From: an uncultured Opitutia bacterium
GTDB taxonomy: Bacteria; Verrucomicrobiota; Verrucomicrobiia; Opitutales; Opitutaceae
Assembly (NCBI GenBank): GCA_903820035.1
Contig: CAIJFT010000204.1
Coordinates: forward strand, 1-41,118
Direction of reading: 5' to 3'
DNA: 41,118 nt
Shown: in pieces, positions 1-9,036 of the stretch
Layout of the letters: every line of letters begins with the position of its first letter
How positions within the stretch are numbered: position 1 is the first letter of the stretch
Notes under the pieces: generated by a model
Told to the model about the DNA's origin: nothing
The model's database searches: none
Seen by the model: only the letters and a program-made list of their open reading frames with translations
Position numbers and translations under genes: made by a program

Positions 1-2
1 CC

Positions 3-2813
3 GGCCTCCAACCCGTGCAGCAGATCACCTCGGCGGTGGTCCGCGACGGCGCCCTCGAAATCAAAACCCCGGCGAACGCCGACGATCCGTATTTTCACTT
101 CACGTTTGCACCGCCGCTCGTGGTGCGGACCACCCTCGCGGGCAATGTCCGCGCTGCACTTCGGATCGTACTCCCGCGGTTGACCGGGCTCGCGCTGCTG
201 CTGTTCCTCGCCGACCGCCTGACCTCGCTTCGCGCGAAACTCGCCGCCGCGCTGACCGCGCTCGCGCGCCATCCGGGGCGGTGCGTGGCGCTCGTCGCCG
301 CGATTGCGGTCGGAGCGAGCACGTATCCGGTGCTGTTTCTCGGCCAGAGTCTCGTTTCGCCGAATTTCGGGACCGTCCTGCTTTATGACCAGTACCCGAC
401 CCTGCCGGGTTACCAGGACGCGCACACGGGCGACGCCAACGGCGCGGACGTCGGCGCGATCATGTGGTCGCACATTCCACTCGCGGTGATCCAGGCGCGC
501 GCGGTCGGCCACGACCATGAACTGCCGCTGTGGAACCGCTACAACTCCGGCGGCACCCCACTGCTCGGCCAAGGCCAGTCGATGTTCGGCGACCCGCTGC
601 ACTGCCTCGTCCTCCTTGCCAACGGCGCCGCGTGGGCCTGGGACCTGAAATACGTGATCGCGAAGTGGCTGTTCGCGACCGGGCTGGGATGGATGGTGCT
701 GGCGATCGGAAAGGACCACGGACGAGACCAAAGGACGAGGGACCAAAAGACCAAGGGACCTTCAGAAGACTCCAAATCCCCTTCGAACGGCCACGCATCC
801 CAAGTCTATTGGTCCCTTGGTCCCTGGTTGATCAGCGCCCTCCTCGTCACCCTCTCCGCCCCCTTCTTCGGCTTCTTCATCTATCGCCTGAGTCACCCGG
901 CGTTTTTCAGCGTCTGCTACGCGCCGTGGCCGTTGTACTGCTGGCTGCGTCTCGCGGCGGCCGATACGCGCCGGGCGCGCGGCGGCTGGGCGGCCGGGTT
1001 GCTGCTCGCCAACTTCGCGTTGATGAACAGCGGCACCGCCAAGGAAGCCTACATGCTGCTGCTCACGCTGAATTTCGCCGGCGCCTGCGTCGTCCTCACC
1101 GCCGCCGCGCCGTGGCGAGAACGGTTCGCGCGCATCGCGTTTGCGGCGTGGGCGGGCGTGATCTTCGTCCTGATTTCCGCGCCGGTCTGGGGCACCTTCC
1201 TCGACGCGCTGCAGCAATCCTACACCGGCTACAACGCCGTCAGCGCATACCAGATCCAGCCGAGCTTGCTGCTCGGGGCGTTCGACGAAGCATTCTACCG
1301 ACCGCTCATGCCCTTCCTGTGGGCATTCAATCCCTCGGCCAATTTCCTCCTGCTGCTCGGGCTCCTGTACTTCCTCGCCACGCTGCGCACGCACTTCACG
1401 CACCGCGCGGCCATCACGCTCGCCGCCACCTCGCTCCTGCCGCTGGCGCTCGCGTTCGGCCTGATCCCCGCGACGTGGATCGTGAAGATTCCGTTCCTCG
1501 CCAACGTCGCGCACCTCGACAACACGTTCACCTGCGCGCTGCTGATTCTTTGGAGCGGCTTGGCCGGCGTCGGTTTCGCGCACGCGACCACGCGGCTCGG
1601 CACGAAGGAAGGCCGCGACGACCTCATCGTCGGCGGCCTGCTGCTCGGCGCGCTGGTTTTTGGATGGATCGCCTTCCGCCAGGTTTCGCACCGGCCGATC
1701 TTCGGGCCGACGTTCACCGTCAATCAGCCCGGCCAGATGCTCGCGGTCCCGCCCTTCCTCTGGGGCTACCTCGTCAGCCTGCTCCTCGCCGCCGTGGTCT
1801 TTGCGCTCGCGGCCCGTACCGCCCTGCGCCGCGGGACGCTGACGCCCGCCCTCGCACTCCTGCTCGTCGCCGCCGCCTTCGCGCTGTGCTGGCGGCAGGG
1901 CCTGCACACGAACGCAATCGGCTTTGAAACCTACACCGCGCGACCGCCGGTGCGCGTGAACTTTCACGCCAAGTCCGACGCGATCGAGTTCGTCCGCGCC
2001 GCCCAACGCCAAGAGCCCGCCCGCGGTTTCGGTCTGCACGGCAATTATTTCCCCGGCTGGACCGGCGTGTACGGGCTCGAGTCCGTCCACGGGCCCGATG
2101 CCCTCGTGAACCCGTGGATGCGCGAACTCACCGGCGCCTCGGGCGTCGAGCGACTCTGGGACTGGCGCCTCTACGCCGACGCCACGAGTCTCGCCGCCGC
2201 CAAGCCGTTCCTCGATGTGCTCAACGTCCGCTACTATTTCGACCTGTTGAGCGACCAGCCGGCACTGGGCAAATCACTGACGATGCTGAAGGGCTCGGAC
2301 CTCGACGTCTACGAGAGTAAAACCGCGTGGCCGCGCGCGTTCTTCACCGACCGCCTCGCCTCGTACACCACCGCCGCGGAATTCGTCGCGCTGGCGAAGG
2401 CCGCCAACGGCAAGCCGCTTGCCGCCGTGTACCGGCCGGACCTGCCCGTGACGCCGGCCCTCGTCACGCTGCCGACCGACCTTGCCGCGCGCACCTCGAC
2501 CGCGGCGACGAATTACCACCTCACGACCAACACCACGGCCTTCACCGTCCGCGCGAGCGGCCCGGGCGTGATCGTGTTGAACGAAGTTTTTTGGCCGAAA
2601 GATTTCCGCGTCGAGCTCAACGGCGCGAAGGCGCGGATGCTCCGGCTGAACCACGCGTTCAAAGGCGTCGTGGTCGAAGCCGCGGGCGAGTACCGCGTCT
2701 CGTTCAGCTACTGGCCGCACCACCTCACGCGCAACCTCCTCCTCGCCGGCCTCGGCGCCGTCCTGCTCGCCGCCTCGCTCTTCCTCGCGCTCCGCCCGGC
2801 GCGGACCGCATGA
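3..2813 (+). CDS. YfhO-like polytopic membrane protein, 5' end outside window
   Basis: The reading frame is open to the left edge, and the first visible residues are soluble and beta-rich before the first membrane helix, so the true start is probably upstream. GTG at 15 is only the first start codon in view. The rest is a large polytopic protein. An extracytoplasmic segment near residues 120-190 has acidic DQYP, then LPLWN, SGGTPLLGQ and a GQSMFGDP stretch, the pattern of YfhO-family (PF09586) proteins, which are associated with envelope glycan modification and have a GT-C-like layout. The C-terminal third is a periplasmic domain (LNVRYYFDLL, then a beta-rich tail) followed by a final helix, also YfhO-like. 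A hydrophilic insert at 713-805 is described separately. The stop overlaps the next start (ATGA), indicating co-translation with the methyltransferase. The family call is good. The substrate is unknown. Confidence 0.75.
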   Translation, partial: GLQPVQQITSAVVRDGALEIKTPANADDPYFHFTFAPPLVVRTTLAGNVRAALRIVLPRLTGLALLLFLADRLTSLRAKLAAALTALARHPGRCVALVAAIAVGASTYPVLFLGQSLVSPNFGTVLLYDQYPTLPGYQDAHTGDANGADVGAIMWSHIPLAVIQARAVGHDHELPLWNRYNSGGTPLLGQGQSMFGDPLHCLVLLANGAAWAWDLKYVIAKWLFATGLGWMVLAIGKDHGRDQRTRDQKTKGPSEDSKSPSNGHASQVYWSLGPWLISALLVTLSAPFFGFFIYRLSHPAFFSVCYAPWPLYCWLRLAAADTRRARGGWAAGLLLANFALMNSGTAKEAYMLLLTLNFAGACVVLTAAAPWRERFARIAFAAWAGVIFVLISAPVWGTFLDALQQSYTGYNAVSAYQIQPSLLLGAFDEAFYRPLMPFLWAFNPSANFLLLLGLLYFLATLRTHFTHRAAITLAATSLLPLALAFGLIPATWIVKIPFLANVAHLDNTFTCALLILWSGLAGVGFAHATTRLGTKEGRDDLIVGGLLLGALVFGWIAFRQVSHRPIFGPTFTVNQPGQMLAVPPFLWGYLVSLLLAAVVFALAARTALRRGTLTPALALLLVAAAFALCWRQGLHTNAIGFETYTARPPVRVNFHAKSDAIEFVRAAQRQEPARGFGLHGNYFPGWTGVYGLESVHGPDALVNPWMRELTGASGVERLWDWRLYADATSLAAAKPFLDVLNVRYYFDLLSDQPALGKSLTMLKGSDLDVYESKTAWPRAFFTDRLASYTTAAEFVALAKAANGKPLAAVYRPDLPVTPALVTLPTDLAARTSTAATNYHLTTNTTAFTVRASGPGVIVLNEVFWPKDFRVELNGAKARMLRLNHAFKGVVVEAAGEYRVSFSYWPHHLTRNLLLAGLGAVLLAASLFLALRPARTA
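743..827. repeat. Inverted array of 8-base units inside the YfhO-like gene
   Basis: Bases 749-760 (GACCAAGGGACC) are the exact reverse complement of 811-822, separated by 50 bases. Upstream, 713-760 is a degenerate array of GACCAAAG/GACGAGGG-like units. The right arm shows the unit GGTCCCTT repeating with period 8. The segment is AT-richer than the gene around it and stays in frame. It encodes a charged stretch (RDQRTRDQKTKG) lying between two membrane helices. It looks like an inserted small palindromic element tolerated in a loop. Similar inverted short-unit arrays occur at 18363-18414 and 27061-27156. Confidence 0.65.
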
Positions 2814-3721
2814 GCGCCCCGGTGTGCCGCATCTGCGGCGCCGGCCAAGTCGCAGAGCGCGGTCGCAAGCGCGGTGCATTCATCCGCGAGGAATTCACGT
2901 TCCACCGCTGCGGCGCCTGCGGATTTCAGTTCGTCGAACCCTTCTCCGGCTTCGCGATCTACGACGATCGTTACTACCGCGGAGAAGGCCCCGACCCGTA
3001 CGTCGACTACGAAGCCGAATACCGCGACTACCGCCAGACGCACCGCCGCCACGAGTTCGCCGACATGGTGCGCCTCGCGGAGAATTTCCTGCGCCACCGC
3101 GAATCGGCGCCGGCCGGTACGACGCTTCGCTGGCTCGACTTCGGCTGCGGCGCCGGCGGGTTTTTGAAATTCTTGCGCGAGCGGGCGACCGTCGGCGGAC
3201 GCACCCTCGAACTCTCCGGCCACGACGTCGGGTCGTATGCCGACCTTTTGAAGCAAAAGGACGATTTCCGGATTCTCGACCTCGACGAGATTGGCCGCGA
3301 GCCCGCGGGAACCTACGACGTCATCAGCATGATCGAAGTCGTCGAGCACCTGCCCGACCCCGTGGCGGCCCTGACGCAGGTCGCGCGGCTGCTGAAGCCC
3401 GGCGGCCTGCTCCTGCTCACCACCGGCAACCTCGACAGCCCGGTCGCACGGCGCCGAGGCATCCATTATCGTTATTGCTCGCCGGAAATCCACGTCAGCC
3501 TTTTCGGGCCCCGCAGCCTCGCGCAGCTTTACGCCCGCGTCGGTCTGGTGCCTCATGGCGTCCGCTACGCCGGCGCCGTACAGTTTAAGGTCCTGAAAAC
3601 CCTGCGGCACCGTCCGTTCGCCGGCGCGCTGGCCAGCCTCGCCCTCCACCTCCCGCCCGTCGTATGGCTGATCGACCGGATGTACGGCGTGTCGGCGATG
3701 CCGTGCGCGGTGAAGGTGTAG
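2810..3721 (+). CDS. Class I SAM-dependent methyltransferase with N-terminal zinc ribbon
   Basis: This is a 303-residue protein. Two Cys pairs at the N-terminus (C6/C9 and C34/C37) make a zinc-ribbon-like domain seen in sugar and small-molecule methyltransferases of the Methyltransf_23 type. SAM-binding motif I is DFGCGAGG at 110-117. Later motifs are EVVEHLPDP and LLKPGGLLLLTT. The ATG at 2810 overlaps the previous TGA (ATGA), which fixes the start and implies translational coupling. The position among glycosyltransferases and sugar-nucleotide genes suggests methylation of a sugar or glycan, which is an inference; the substrate cannot be read from sequence. Confidence 0.85.
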   Translation: MSAPVCRICGAGQVAERGRKRGAFIREEFTFHRCGACGFQFVEPFSGFAIYDDRYYRGEGPDPYVDYEAEYRDYRQTHRRHEFADMVRLAENFLRHRESAPAGTTLRWLDFGCGAGGFLKFLRERATVGGRTLELSGHDVGSYADLLKQKDDFRILDLDEIGREPAGTYDVISMIEVVEHLPDPVAALTQVARLLKPGGLLLLTTGNLDSPVARRRGIHYRYCSPEIHVSLFGPRSLAQLYARVGLVPHGVRYAGAVQFKVLKTLRHRPFAGALASLALHLPPVVWLIDRMYGVSAMPCAVKV

Positions 3722-3764
3722 GGAGCGGAGTCCGCCTTTCCGCCGTCTTATTGTTCGTAGGAAA

Positions 3765-3847
3765 GTGCGCGCGCGCGCGCGGCTACCTCAGGAGCGGCGG
3801 TTTCCAACCGCCGCATGCGGTTGGAAGTGCTTGGGAAAGCGCCGCTC
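3765..3847. repeat. Alternating GC run plus cruciform palindromic repeat
   Basis: The spacer after the first methyltransferase holds an alternating purine/pyrimidine run at 3765-3780 (seven GC dinucleotides) and then a nested palindrome. The outer arms 3792-3805 and 3834-3847 match as inverted repeats in 13 of 14 positions. Inside is a 6-bp hairpin, 3806-3811 with 3817-3822 (AACCGC/GCGGTT). The form is that of a dispersed intergenic palindromic repeat. It is open in the frame of the downstream methyltransferase, which can mislead start calling. Confidence 0.6.
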
Positions 3848-3933
3848 TGGGAGCGCGCAAGCGCACTGGCCTATCCAACGGACCATCCACCCGCCCCCCT
3901 ACATTTTGCGCGACAACCTCCCCGCCCGGGCTT

Positions 3934-4869
3934 TTGCTCGACGGCTTGTCGCACCCGACCGCCAGCTCCACCCAACGTCTGCGCCTTCCGGCCTGCCCGC
4001 TGTGCGGCGGCAGCACGTTCCGCCCGGTGGTCACGGTCGAGTCGCATCCGGTCGTACGCTGCCGTAGCTGTGACCTGCAGTTGACGAATCCGCAGCCGAG
4101 CGACGCCGAACTCGCCGCCATCTACGGCCCCGATTATGTTTTGGCGGCCGACGACTCGCCGGCGCACGCGGTGATCGTCCGCTCGAAGCGCGCCACCGCC
4201 GACCATTACCTTGACCTGCTCGTGCACGCCGGCGCGCCCCAGGGCGCCAAGCTCCTGGAGATCGGCTGCGGCGCGGGCAACTTTCTGCTGCAGGCCACCC
4301 AGCGCGGCTACGACGTCACCGGCGTCGAATACTCACCCTACGCCTGCGCCCGCGCGCGGCAGACCCTCGGCGGCGTCGGCCGGGTCTTGCAGGGCGAGAT
4401 CGAAGTCGTCGCGGCCGAAATCGGCACCTACGACATCGTGGTCCTGTGCGACGTGATCGAACACGTACGTCAACCCGCCGACTTTCTGCGCAAGGTCCTT
4501 ACCGCCCTGCGCCCCGGCGGACTCCTCCTCGTCGTCACCCCGAGCACCGCCTCGTGGTCGGCGCAGGTCATGGGCCGGCGTTGGATGGAGCTGAAGCCCG
4601 AGCACCTGTTCTATTTTTCGCCCGCGACGCTTACCCGTCAGCTCAACCAAACGGGTTTTCAAGCCGTGGCCCTGCACCGCGGCACGAAGCTCCTCAGCCT
4701 CGATTACGTCACCGCTCACTTTGAGAAATATCCGGTCGCCGGTATCCGCGCGACGTTGCGCCTGCTGCGCGCGATCGTGCCGGCGGCATGGAGCCAGCGC
4801 CCCGTGCGCATCGTGGCGAGCGGCATCATCGCCCTCGCTCGCAAACCGGCCAACGCGGCCCGCCCATGA
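3934..4869 (+). CDS. Class I SAM-dependent methyltransferase, zinc-ribbon type
   Basis: From the chosen TTG the protein has 311 residues. It has Cys pairs at 21/24 and 43/46 (CPLC, CRSC), SAM motif I EIGCGAGN near 109-116, CDVIEHVRQP and LRPGGLLLVVTP, the same layout as the methyltransferase upstream. The frame stays open to an ATG at 3664, but that start would overlap the previous gene and translate the palindromic repeat, so it is unlikely. TTG at 3934 or 3946 lies just before the conserved region, although neither has a convincing ribosome binding site. The stop overlaps the ATG of the next gene. The role is probably methylation of a glycan or lipid-linked sugar. Confidence 0.8.
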   Translation: MLDGLSHPTASSTQRLRLPACPLCGGSTFRPVVTVESHPVVRCRSCDLQLTNPQPSDAELAAIYGPDYVLAADDSPAHAVIVRSKRATADHYLDLLVHAGAPQGAKLLEIGCGAGNFLLQATQRGYDVTGVEYSPYACARARQTLGGVGRVLQGEIEVVAAEIGTYDIVVLCDVIEHVRQPADFLRKVLTALRPGGLLLVVTPSTASWSAQVMGRRWMELKPEHLFYFSPATLTRQLNQTGFQAVALHRGTKLLSLDYVTAHFEKYPVAGIRATLRLLRAIVPAAWSQRPVRIVASGIIALARKPANAARP

Positions 4870-5615
4870 GCGCCACCGCCCCCGCGCCCGACCGCGTGCT
4901 CTCCGTGGTGGTGCCGATCTACAACGAACGGCAAACGGTCAAGGAAGCGCTCGACGCCATCCTCGCGAAGTCGATTCCCGGTTGGCACCTTGAGATCATC
5001 ATGGTCGAGAGCAACTCGACCGACGGCACCCGCGACATCGTCCGGACCTTCGCGTCACATCCGCGGGTAAAGCTCGTGCTCGAGGACCGGGCACGCGGCA
5101 AGGGGCACGCGGTCCGCGCCGGTTTCACCCATGCGACCGGCGAGGTCATCCTCATTCAGGACGCCGATCTCGAGTACGATCTCAACGACTACGACGTCCT
5201 CCTCGAGCCGATCGCGGCGGGCCGACAGACGTTCGTACTCGGCTCGCGCCACAGCGGCGGCAGCTGGGCCATCCGGAAGTTTTCCGATCAACCGCTGCAG
5301 GCGCTCATCCTCAACCTCGCGCACTGGGGCTTCACCCTCCTGATCAATGTATCGCTCGGCGTGTGGCTGCGTGACCCGTTCACCATGTACAAGGTGTTCC
5401 GGCGCGACTGCATCAAGGACCTGACCTTCGAGTGCAACCGCTTCGACTTCGACTGGGAGCTCCTGATCAAACTCATCCGTAAGGGCCACCGCCCGATCGA
5501 GATTCCGATCAGCTACGAGTCGCGCTCGTTCAAGCAGGGGAAGAAAATTTCCATGTTCCGCGACCCCGTGACCTGGATCTGGGCGCTGGTGAAGTTTCGG
5601 TTCAAGCGTCTCTAA
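4866..5615 (+). CDS. Family 2 glycosyltransferase, DPM1/polyprenyl-phosphate type
   Basis: This 249-residue GT-A protein starts at an ATG overlapping the preceding stop. It shows VVVPIYNE (14-21), ESNSTDGT, a GKGHAVRAGF segment, and the nucleotide-sugar/metal site QDADLEYD (98-105), followed by LGSRH. This is the pattern of dolichyl- or polyprenyl-phosphate sugar synthases (DPM1-like), which move a sugar from NDP or GDP onto a polyprenyl phosphate at the inner face of the membrane. There are no C-terminal membrane helices, unlike GtrB/ArnC proteins. It lies 7 bases before the large membrane proteins, so it may make their lipid-linked donor (inference). Confidence 0.85.
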   Translation: MSATAPAPDRVLSVVVPIYNERQTVKEALDAILAKSIPGWHLEIIMVESNSTDGTRDIVRTFASHPRVKLVLEDRARGKGHAVRAGFTHATGEVILIQDADLEYDLNDYDVLLEPIAAGRQTFVLGSRHSGGSWAIRKFSDQPLQALILNLAHWGFTLLINVSLGVWLRDPFTMYKVFRRDCIKDLTFECNRFDFDWELLIKLIRKGHRPIEIPISYESRSFKQGKKISMFRDPVTWIWALVKFRFKRL

Positions 5616-5622
5616 CGGCGCC

Positions 5623-8600
5623 GTGTTCCCGACCAAACGCCAGTTGCTGCTCGGGCTCGCGGTCTGTGCGGTCCTCCTGCTGGCCAGTCTCGGCTCCCAC
5701 CGTCTCACCCCCGCGCACACCGGTGTCGCCGTCTCGATCGAAGGCTCCTTCACTCGCGACGGCCAGTTCCCCGGCGAACCCTACCCCGATGCCGTCGGCG
5801 TCCGCGCCTGGGGTTCGTGGTCGGGCTCCGACGACAATCTGGGCAAGCTGACGATCGGGCCGTTCCCCGCCCCGCGGCTGCTGCGCTTTGGCCTCGGCGG
5901 TTACCCCGACCACGCGGGCAACACGCTGCACGTCGAACTCGTCGGCACGAAGGAACAGCGGGAAATCAAATGGGCCGCGGTCGGCGAACGCTGGCAAACC
6001 GTCGACGTCACCCTCGACCCCGCGTGGATCGGCCGCCCGGTCCAACTCGTCGCCGTCGACCAGGCGAAGGGCGGCGGCGGCTGGCTTTCGCTCACCGAGC
6101 CGATCCGCGGCGGCCGCGGCGACGGCAACCACGCCCTGCTCGCGTCGCTCACCGCCTGGGCCGTCAACGGCCTCCTCCTCGCCCTGATCTACGGCGCCGC
6201 GCTGCGCTGGCTGCGCGAAAGGCCCACGCTCGCACCGCCCTGGGTCCCGCTCGGCGCCGGCGCGATCGTCGCCCTCGCCGGCTACGCCGTCTTCTGGATC
6301 TATTTTCTAAATTCCCTCGCCGGCGTCATCGCGTCGTGGGCCGTCCTCGGCGTAGCCGCTGCGGTCATTTGGCGCGCCCCGGGCCGGCACGACGATACGC
6401 GCCCCGCGGATCGCGAGACCCGCACGGTCCTCACGCTGACCGCGATCATCGGCGCATTCTACCTCGCGGTGCTGCACCTCTTCCCGTCGTCACATGATTT
6501 CTACACGATCGCCGGGAACCGCTTCCGCGAGAGTCTGCCGGGCGACAACTACCTCTCGCATGTCTTCGCCGAGCGACTGTTCTCCGCCCAGCCGCTGAAA
6601 AATCCGGTCGACGAGTGGTTGTCGAGCGATCGGCCGCCCCTGCAGACCGGCTGGCAGCTGTTGACCTGGTCGCCGGGCAAGGTGCTGCAACTCGACCGTC
6701 GCAGCGTCGGCGGCACCGCCGCCATGTGGTTCCAGCTCCTCTGGGTCGCGGGCGCGTACGGCCTGCTGCGGACGTTTCAAATCGCCCCGCGCCGGGCCGC
6801 CGGCTGGGTCGCGACGTTGGCCCTTACCGGTTTTTTCCTGCAAAATACGACCTTCACGTGGCCCAAGCTCGCGTCGGGTTCGTTCGGCCTCGGCGCCTTC
6901 GCGCTGCTCTTTCTCGCCGGCGCCCGCGGACAACCACGCACCCATGCCATCTGGGCCGCGGTCTTCGGCGCCCTCGCCTGGCTGGCGCACGGCGGCGTGG
7001 CGTTTTCGTTCCTCGGCCTCCTGCCGCTCCTCGCCTGGCGCTGGTTCCGCGGCGAACTGCGCGCCTGGCCGCTCGCCGCCGCGGCCTTCGCGCTGCTCGC
7101 GGCCCCGTGGCTCGCGTATCAAAAGTTCTACGACCCGCCCGGCACCAAGCTGCTCAAGTGGCACCTTGCCGGCGTAACGCAGACCGATCCGCGCGGCACG
7201 TGGGAAACCATCCGCGACAGTTACGCCCAGGTCGGCGCGAAAACCGCGTGGGCCAACAAGGTCTCCAATTTGCACGGCCAGACCCTCGGCGAGTGGCGCC
7301 AGCTGGTTGACCTCTCCTCCGCGACCGCCACGGAGCGGCGCACCGAGGAATTTTTCCGGACCGGCCGGGCGCTGACCTGGTGGCTGCCCGTCGCCGCCCT
7401 CGCCCTCGTCGTGGTGCGTCGCCGCGCGCCGAAGCCCGTCCACGACCTCGCCCTGCTCGGCGGCTGGCTCGCCCTCACCGTCGTGATCTGGTGCCTGCTG
7501 CTGTTTGGTACGTACCAGGCCGTCATCCACCACGGTTCGTACGCGATGATGCTCGGGTTGTTTGTCTTCTTCACGGTGCTGATCGAACGCAGCGGGCGCG
7601 GCTGGCTCCCGGTCGTCGCGCTGCTGCAGGCGGTCACCCTCGGCACCACGTGGATCGTCGGCAACGGCACGCTCAACGGCGAACCCGCCGGCTGGTCCGC
7701 GGTTGCCGCGGGCGGCGTCGCCCTCGCGTGGTACCTCGGCCGCGCGCTGCGTGCCGCGCCCGCGGCGGCGTCGGAAGCCCAGGGCATAGCTGCCTCCGGA
7801 CCGGTCGATCGCTGGCGGGACGCCTTCCTCGGCTGGTGGCGCGAACCGCGCCTCAACCTCTGGGTGTGGCTGGCGATCGCCGGGTGCTTTGTGCTGCGCA
7901 AGCCGCACGCGCTGCACACGCCGCAGCTCTGGGCGGAGGACGGCAGCATTTTTCTCATGCAGGCCGACATGCACGGCCTCGAGGCGTTCACGCTCCCGTA
8001 CATGGGCTACCTGCACACGCTGCCGCGCCTGATTGCATGGACCGGATCCAACTTGCTCGACCCGGCTTGGTGGCCGGCGTTCTACAACGGGGTCGCCGTC
8101 CTGATCTGGATCGCGGCGGCCGCGCGCTTCGTCTCCCCCCGCTTCGACTTCCCCGGTAAACCGTGGCTCGCCCTCTCGTTGGTCGCCGTCCCGCACATGG
8201 GCGAGGTCTTCTTCAACGTGACCAACCTCCAGTGGGTCACCGCGCTGGTCCTTGTCCAACAGGCGATGATCGCGCCGCCAACCAACGCCCGTGAACGTTG
8301 GGGCGATTTCGCGATCGTCGTGCTCATTACGCTCACCGGTCCCTTCGGCATCGCGTTCCTCCCGCTCTTCGCCTGGCGCTGGTGGCGAAGCCGCGACCGC
8401 GACCCGACAATTCTCCTGCTCGCAATGGGCGCCTGCGCCGCGTTGCAGGCCTGGTTCGTCGTGCGCACCGGTCCGCGGTTTGAATTCCAAGGCGCGCCCT
8501 GGCATGTCGCGCCGATCATCGAGGTCCTCGGTCGCCGTCTAGTGCTCTGGCCCCTGCTCGGCCGCGAAATCGCCTACAGCCTTTCGCCGCTGGTTGTGAT

Positions 8601-9036
8601 GCTCGCCGGCGGCACGTTCTTGGCCGCCGCTTTCGGCTGGATGTTACGGCCGCATCCGCGGCGCCTCCTCCGGGCGCAGGTGGTCGCAGCGCTGGTCCTC
8701 ATCACACTCGCCGGCGTGTATCGGACGCGACCCGACGCCTGGGCCGGCGACAACCTCGATTTTGCGGACCGTTACTTCTACATTCCCCGCGTGCTCCTCG
8801 CCTGGCTGCTGATCTGGGAGTTCGACACCGTGCCGCGCGCCATCGCCAACCTCGCCCGTGTCTTCTGCCTCGCCGTGCTCCTCGTCCATATTCGCGAGTA
8901 CACGTTGCCCGCGCCCCAAGACTACGCCTGGGCCACGCATGTGGAACCGATCCGGCGGGGCGTGCCGGCGAAGATTCCAACGCTGCCTGAAGGCTGGACC
9001 ATGGAGTACAGCGGCCGGCCCGAAGGACGCCGATGA
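5623..9036 (+). CDS. 1137-residue two-module polytopic membrane protein, possible GT-C type
   Basis: The start is GTG, 7 bases after the previous stop. Residues 7-24 form a membrane helix. Residues ~40-165 are an extracytoplasmic beta-rich domain (GSFTRDG, WGSWSG, GPFPAP, GGYP). A multi-helix block with LPGDN, LSSDRPPLQ (333-341) and FTWPK (411-415) runs to ~710, then a Pro/Ala linker. A second block (740-1137) carries WAEDGSIF (770-777), GYLHTLPRLIAW and NVTNLQWVTA. Block 1 matches the C-terminal half of the 1495-residue protein downstream. Block 2 matches the whole of the next protein. Acidic residues in loops after early helices resemble GT-C glycosyltransferases that use polyprenyl-phosphate sugars, but I cannot assign a named family. 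The gene overlaps the next by 4 bases. Confidence 0.7.
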   Translation: MFPTKRQLLLGLAVCAVLLLASLGSHRLTPAHTGVAVSIEGSFTRDGQFPGEPYPDAVGVRAWGSWSGSDDNLGKLTIGPFPAPRLLRFGLGGYPDHAGNTLHVELVGTKEQREIKWAAVGERWQTVDVTLDPAWIGRPVQLVAVDQAKGGGGWLSLTEPIRGGRGDGNHALLASLTAWAVNGLLLALIYGAALRWLRERPTLAPPWVPLGAGAIVALAGYAVFWIYFLNSLAGVIASWAVLGVAAAVIWRAPGRHDDTRPADRETRTVLTLTAIIGAFYLAVLHLFPSSHDFYTIAGNRFRESLPGDNYLSHVFAERLFSAQPLKNPVDEWLSSDRPPLQTGWQLLTWSPGKVLQLDRRSVGGTAAMWFQLLWVAGAYGLLRTFQIAPRRAAGWVATLALTGFFLQNTTFTWPKLASGSFGLGAFALLFLAGARGQPRTHAIWAAVFGALAWLAHGGVAFSFLGLLPLLAWRWFRGELRAWPLAAAAFALLAAPWLAYQKFYDPPGTKLLKWHLAGVTQTDPRGTWETIRDSYAQVGAKTAWANKVSNLHGQTLGEWRQLVDLSSATATERRTEEFFRTGRALTWWLPVAALALVVVRRRAPKPVHDLALLGGWLALTVVIWCLLLFGTYQAVIHHGSYAMMLGLFVFFTVLIERSGRGWLPVVALLQAVTLGTTWIVGNGTLNGEPAGWSAVAAGGVALAWYLGRALRAAPAAASEAQGIAASGPVDRWRDAFLGWWREPRLNLWVWLAIAGCFVLRKPHALHTPQLWAEDGSIFLMQADMHGLEAFTLPYMGYLHTLPRLIAWTGSNLLDPAWWPAFYNGVAVLIWIAAAARFVSPRFDFPGKPWLALSLVAVPHMGEVFFNVTNLQWVTALVLVQQAMIAPPTNARERWGDFAIVVLITLTGPFGIAFLPLFAWRWWRSRDRDPTILLLAMGACAALQAWFVVRTGPRFEFQGAPWHVAPIIEVLGRRLVLWPLLGREIAYSLSPLVVMLAGGTFLAAAFGWMLRPHPRRLLRAQVVAALVLITLAGVYRTRPDAWAGDNLDFADRYFYIPRVLLAWLLIWEFDTVPRAIANLARVFCLAVLLVHIREYTLPAPQDYAWATHVEPIRRGVPAKIPTLPEGWTMEYSGRPEGRR

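Noticed and set aside
743-827. CRISPR array or insertion-sequence end
   Set aside because: Units are only 8 bases and degenerate, with no spacers, no transposase and no target duplication visible.
762-2090. Long minus-strand open frame opposite the YfhO-like gene
   Set aside because: Its protein is rich in Arg, Gly, Glu and Gln with no domain, as expected for antisense of GC-rich coding DNA; the + frame has clear helices and family motifs.
3664-3933. ATG at 3664 as start of the second methyltransferase
   Set aside because: It would overlap the previous gene by 58 bases and translate a palindromic repeat and GC run; conserved sequence begins only after 3960.
6490-8505. 671-codon minus-strand open frame
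   Set aside because: Lies wholly opposite the 1137-residue membrane protein and shows the same low-complexity antisense composition.
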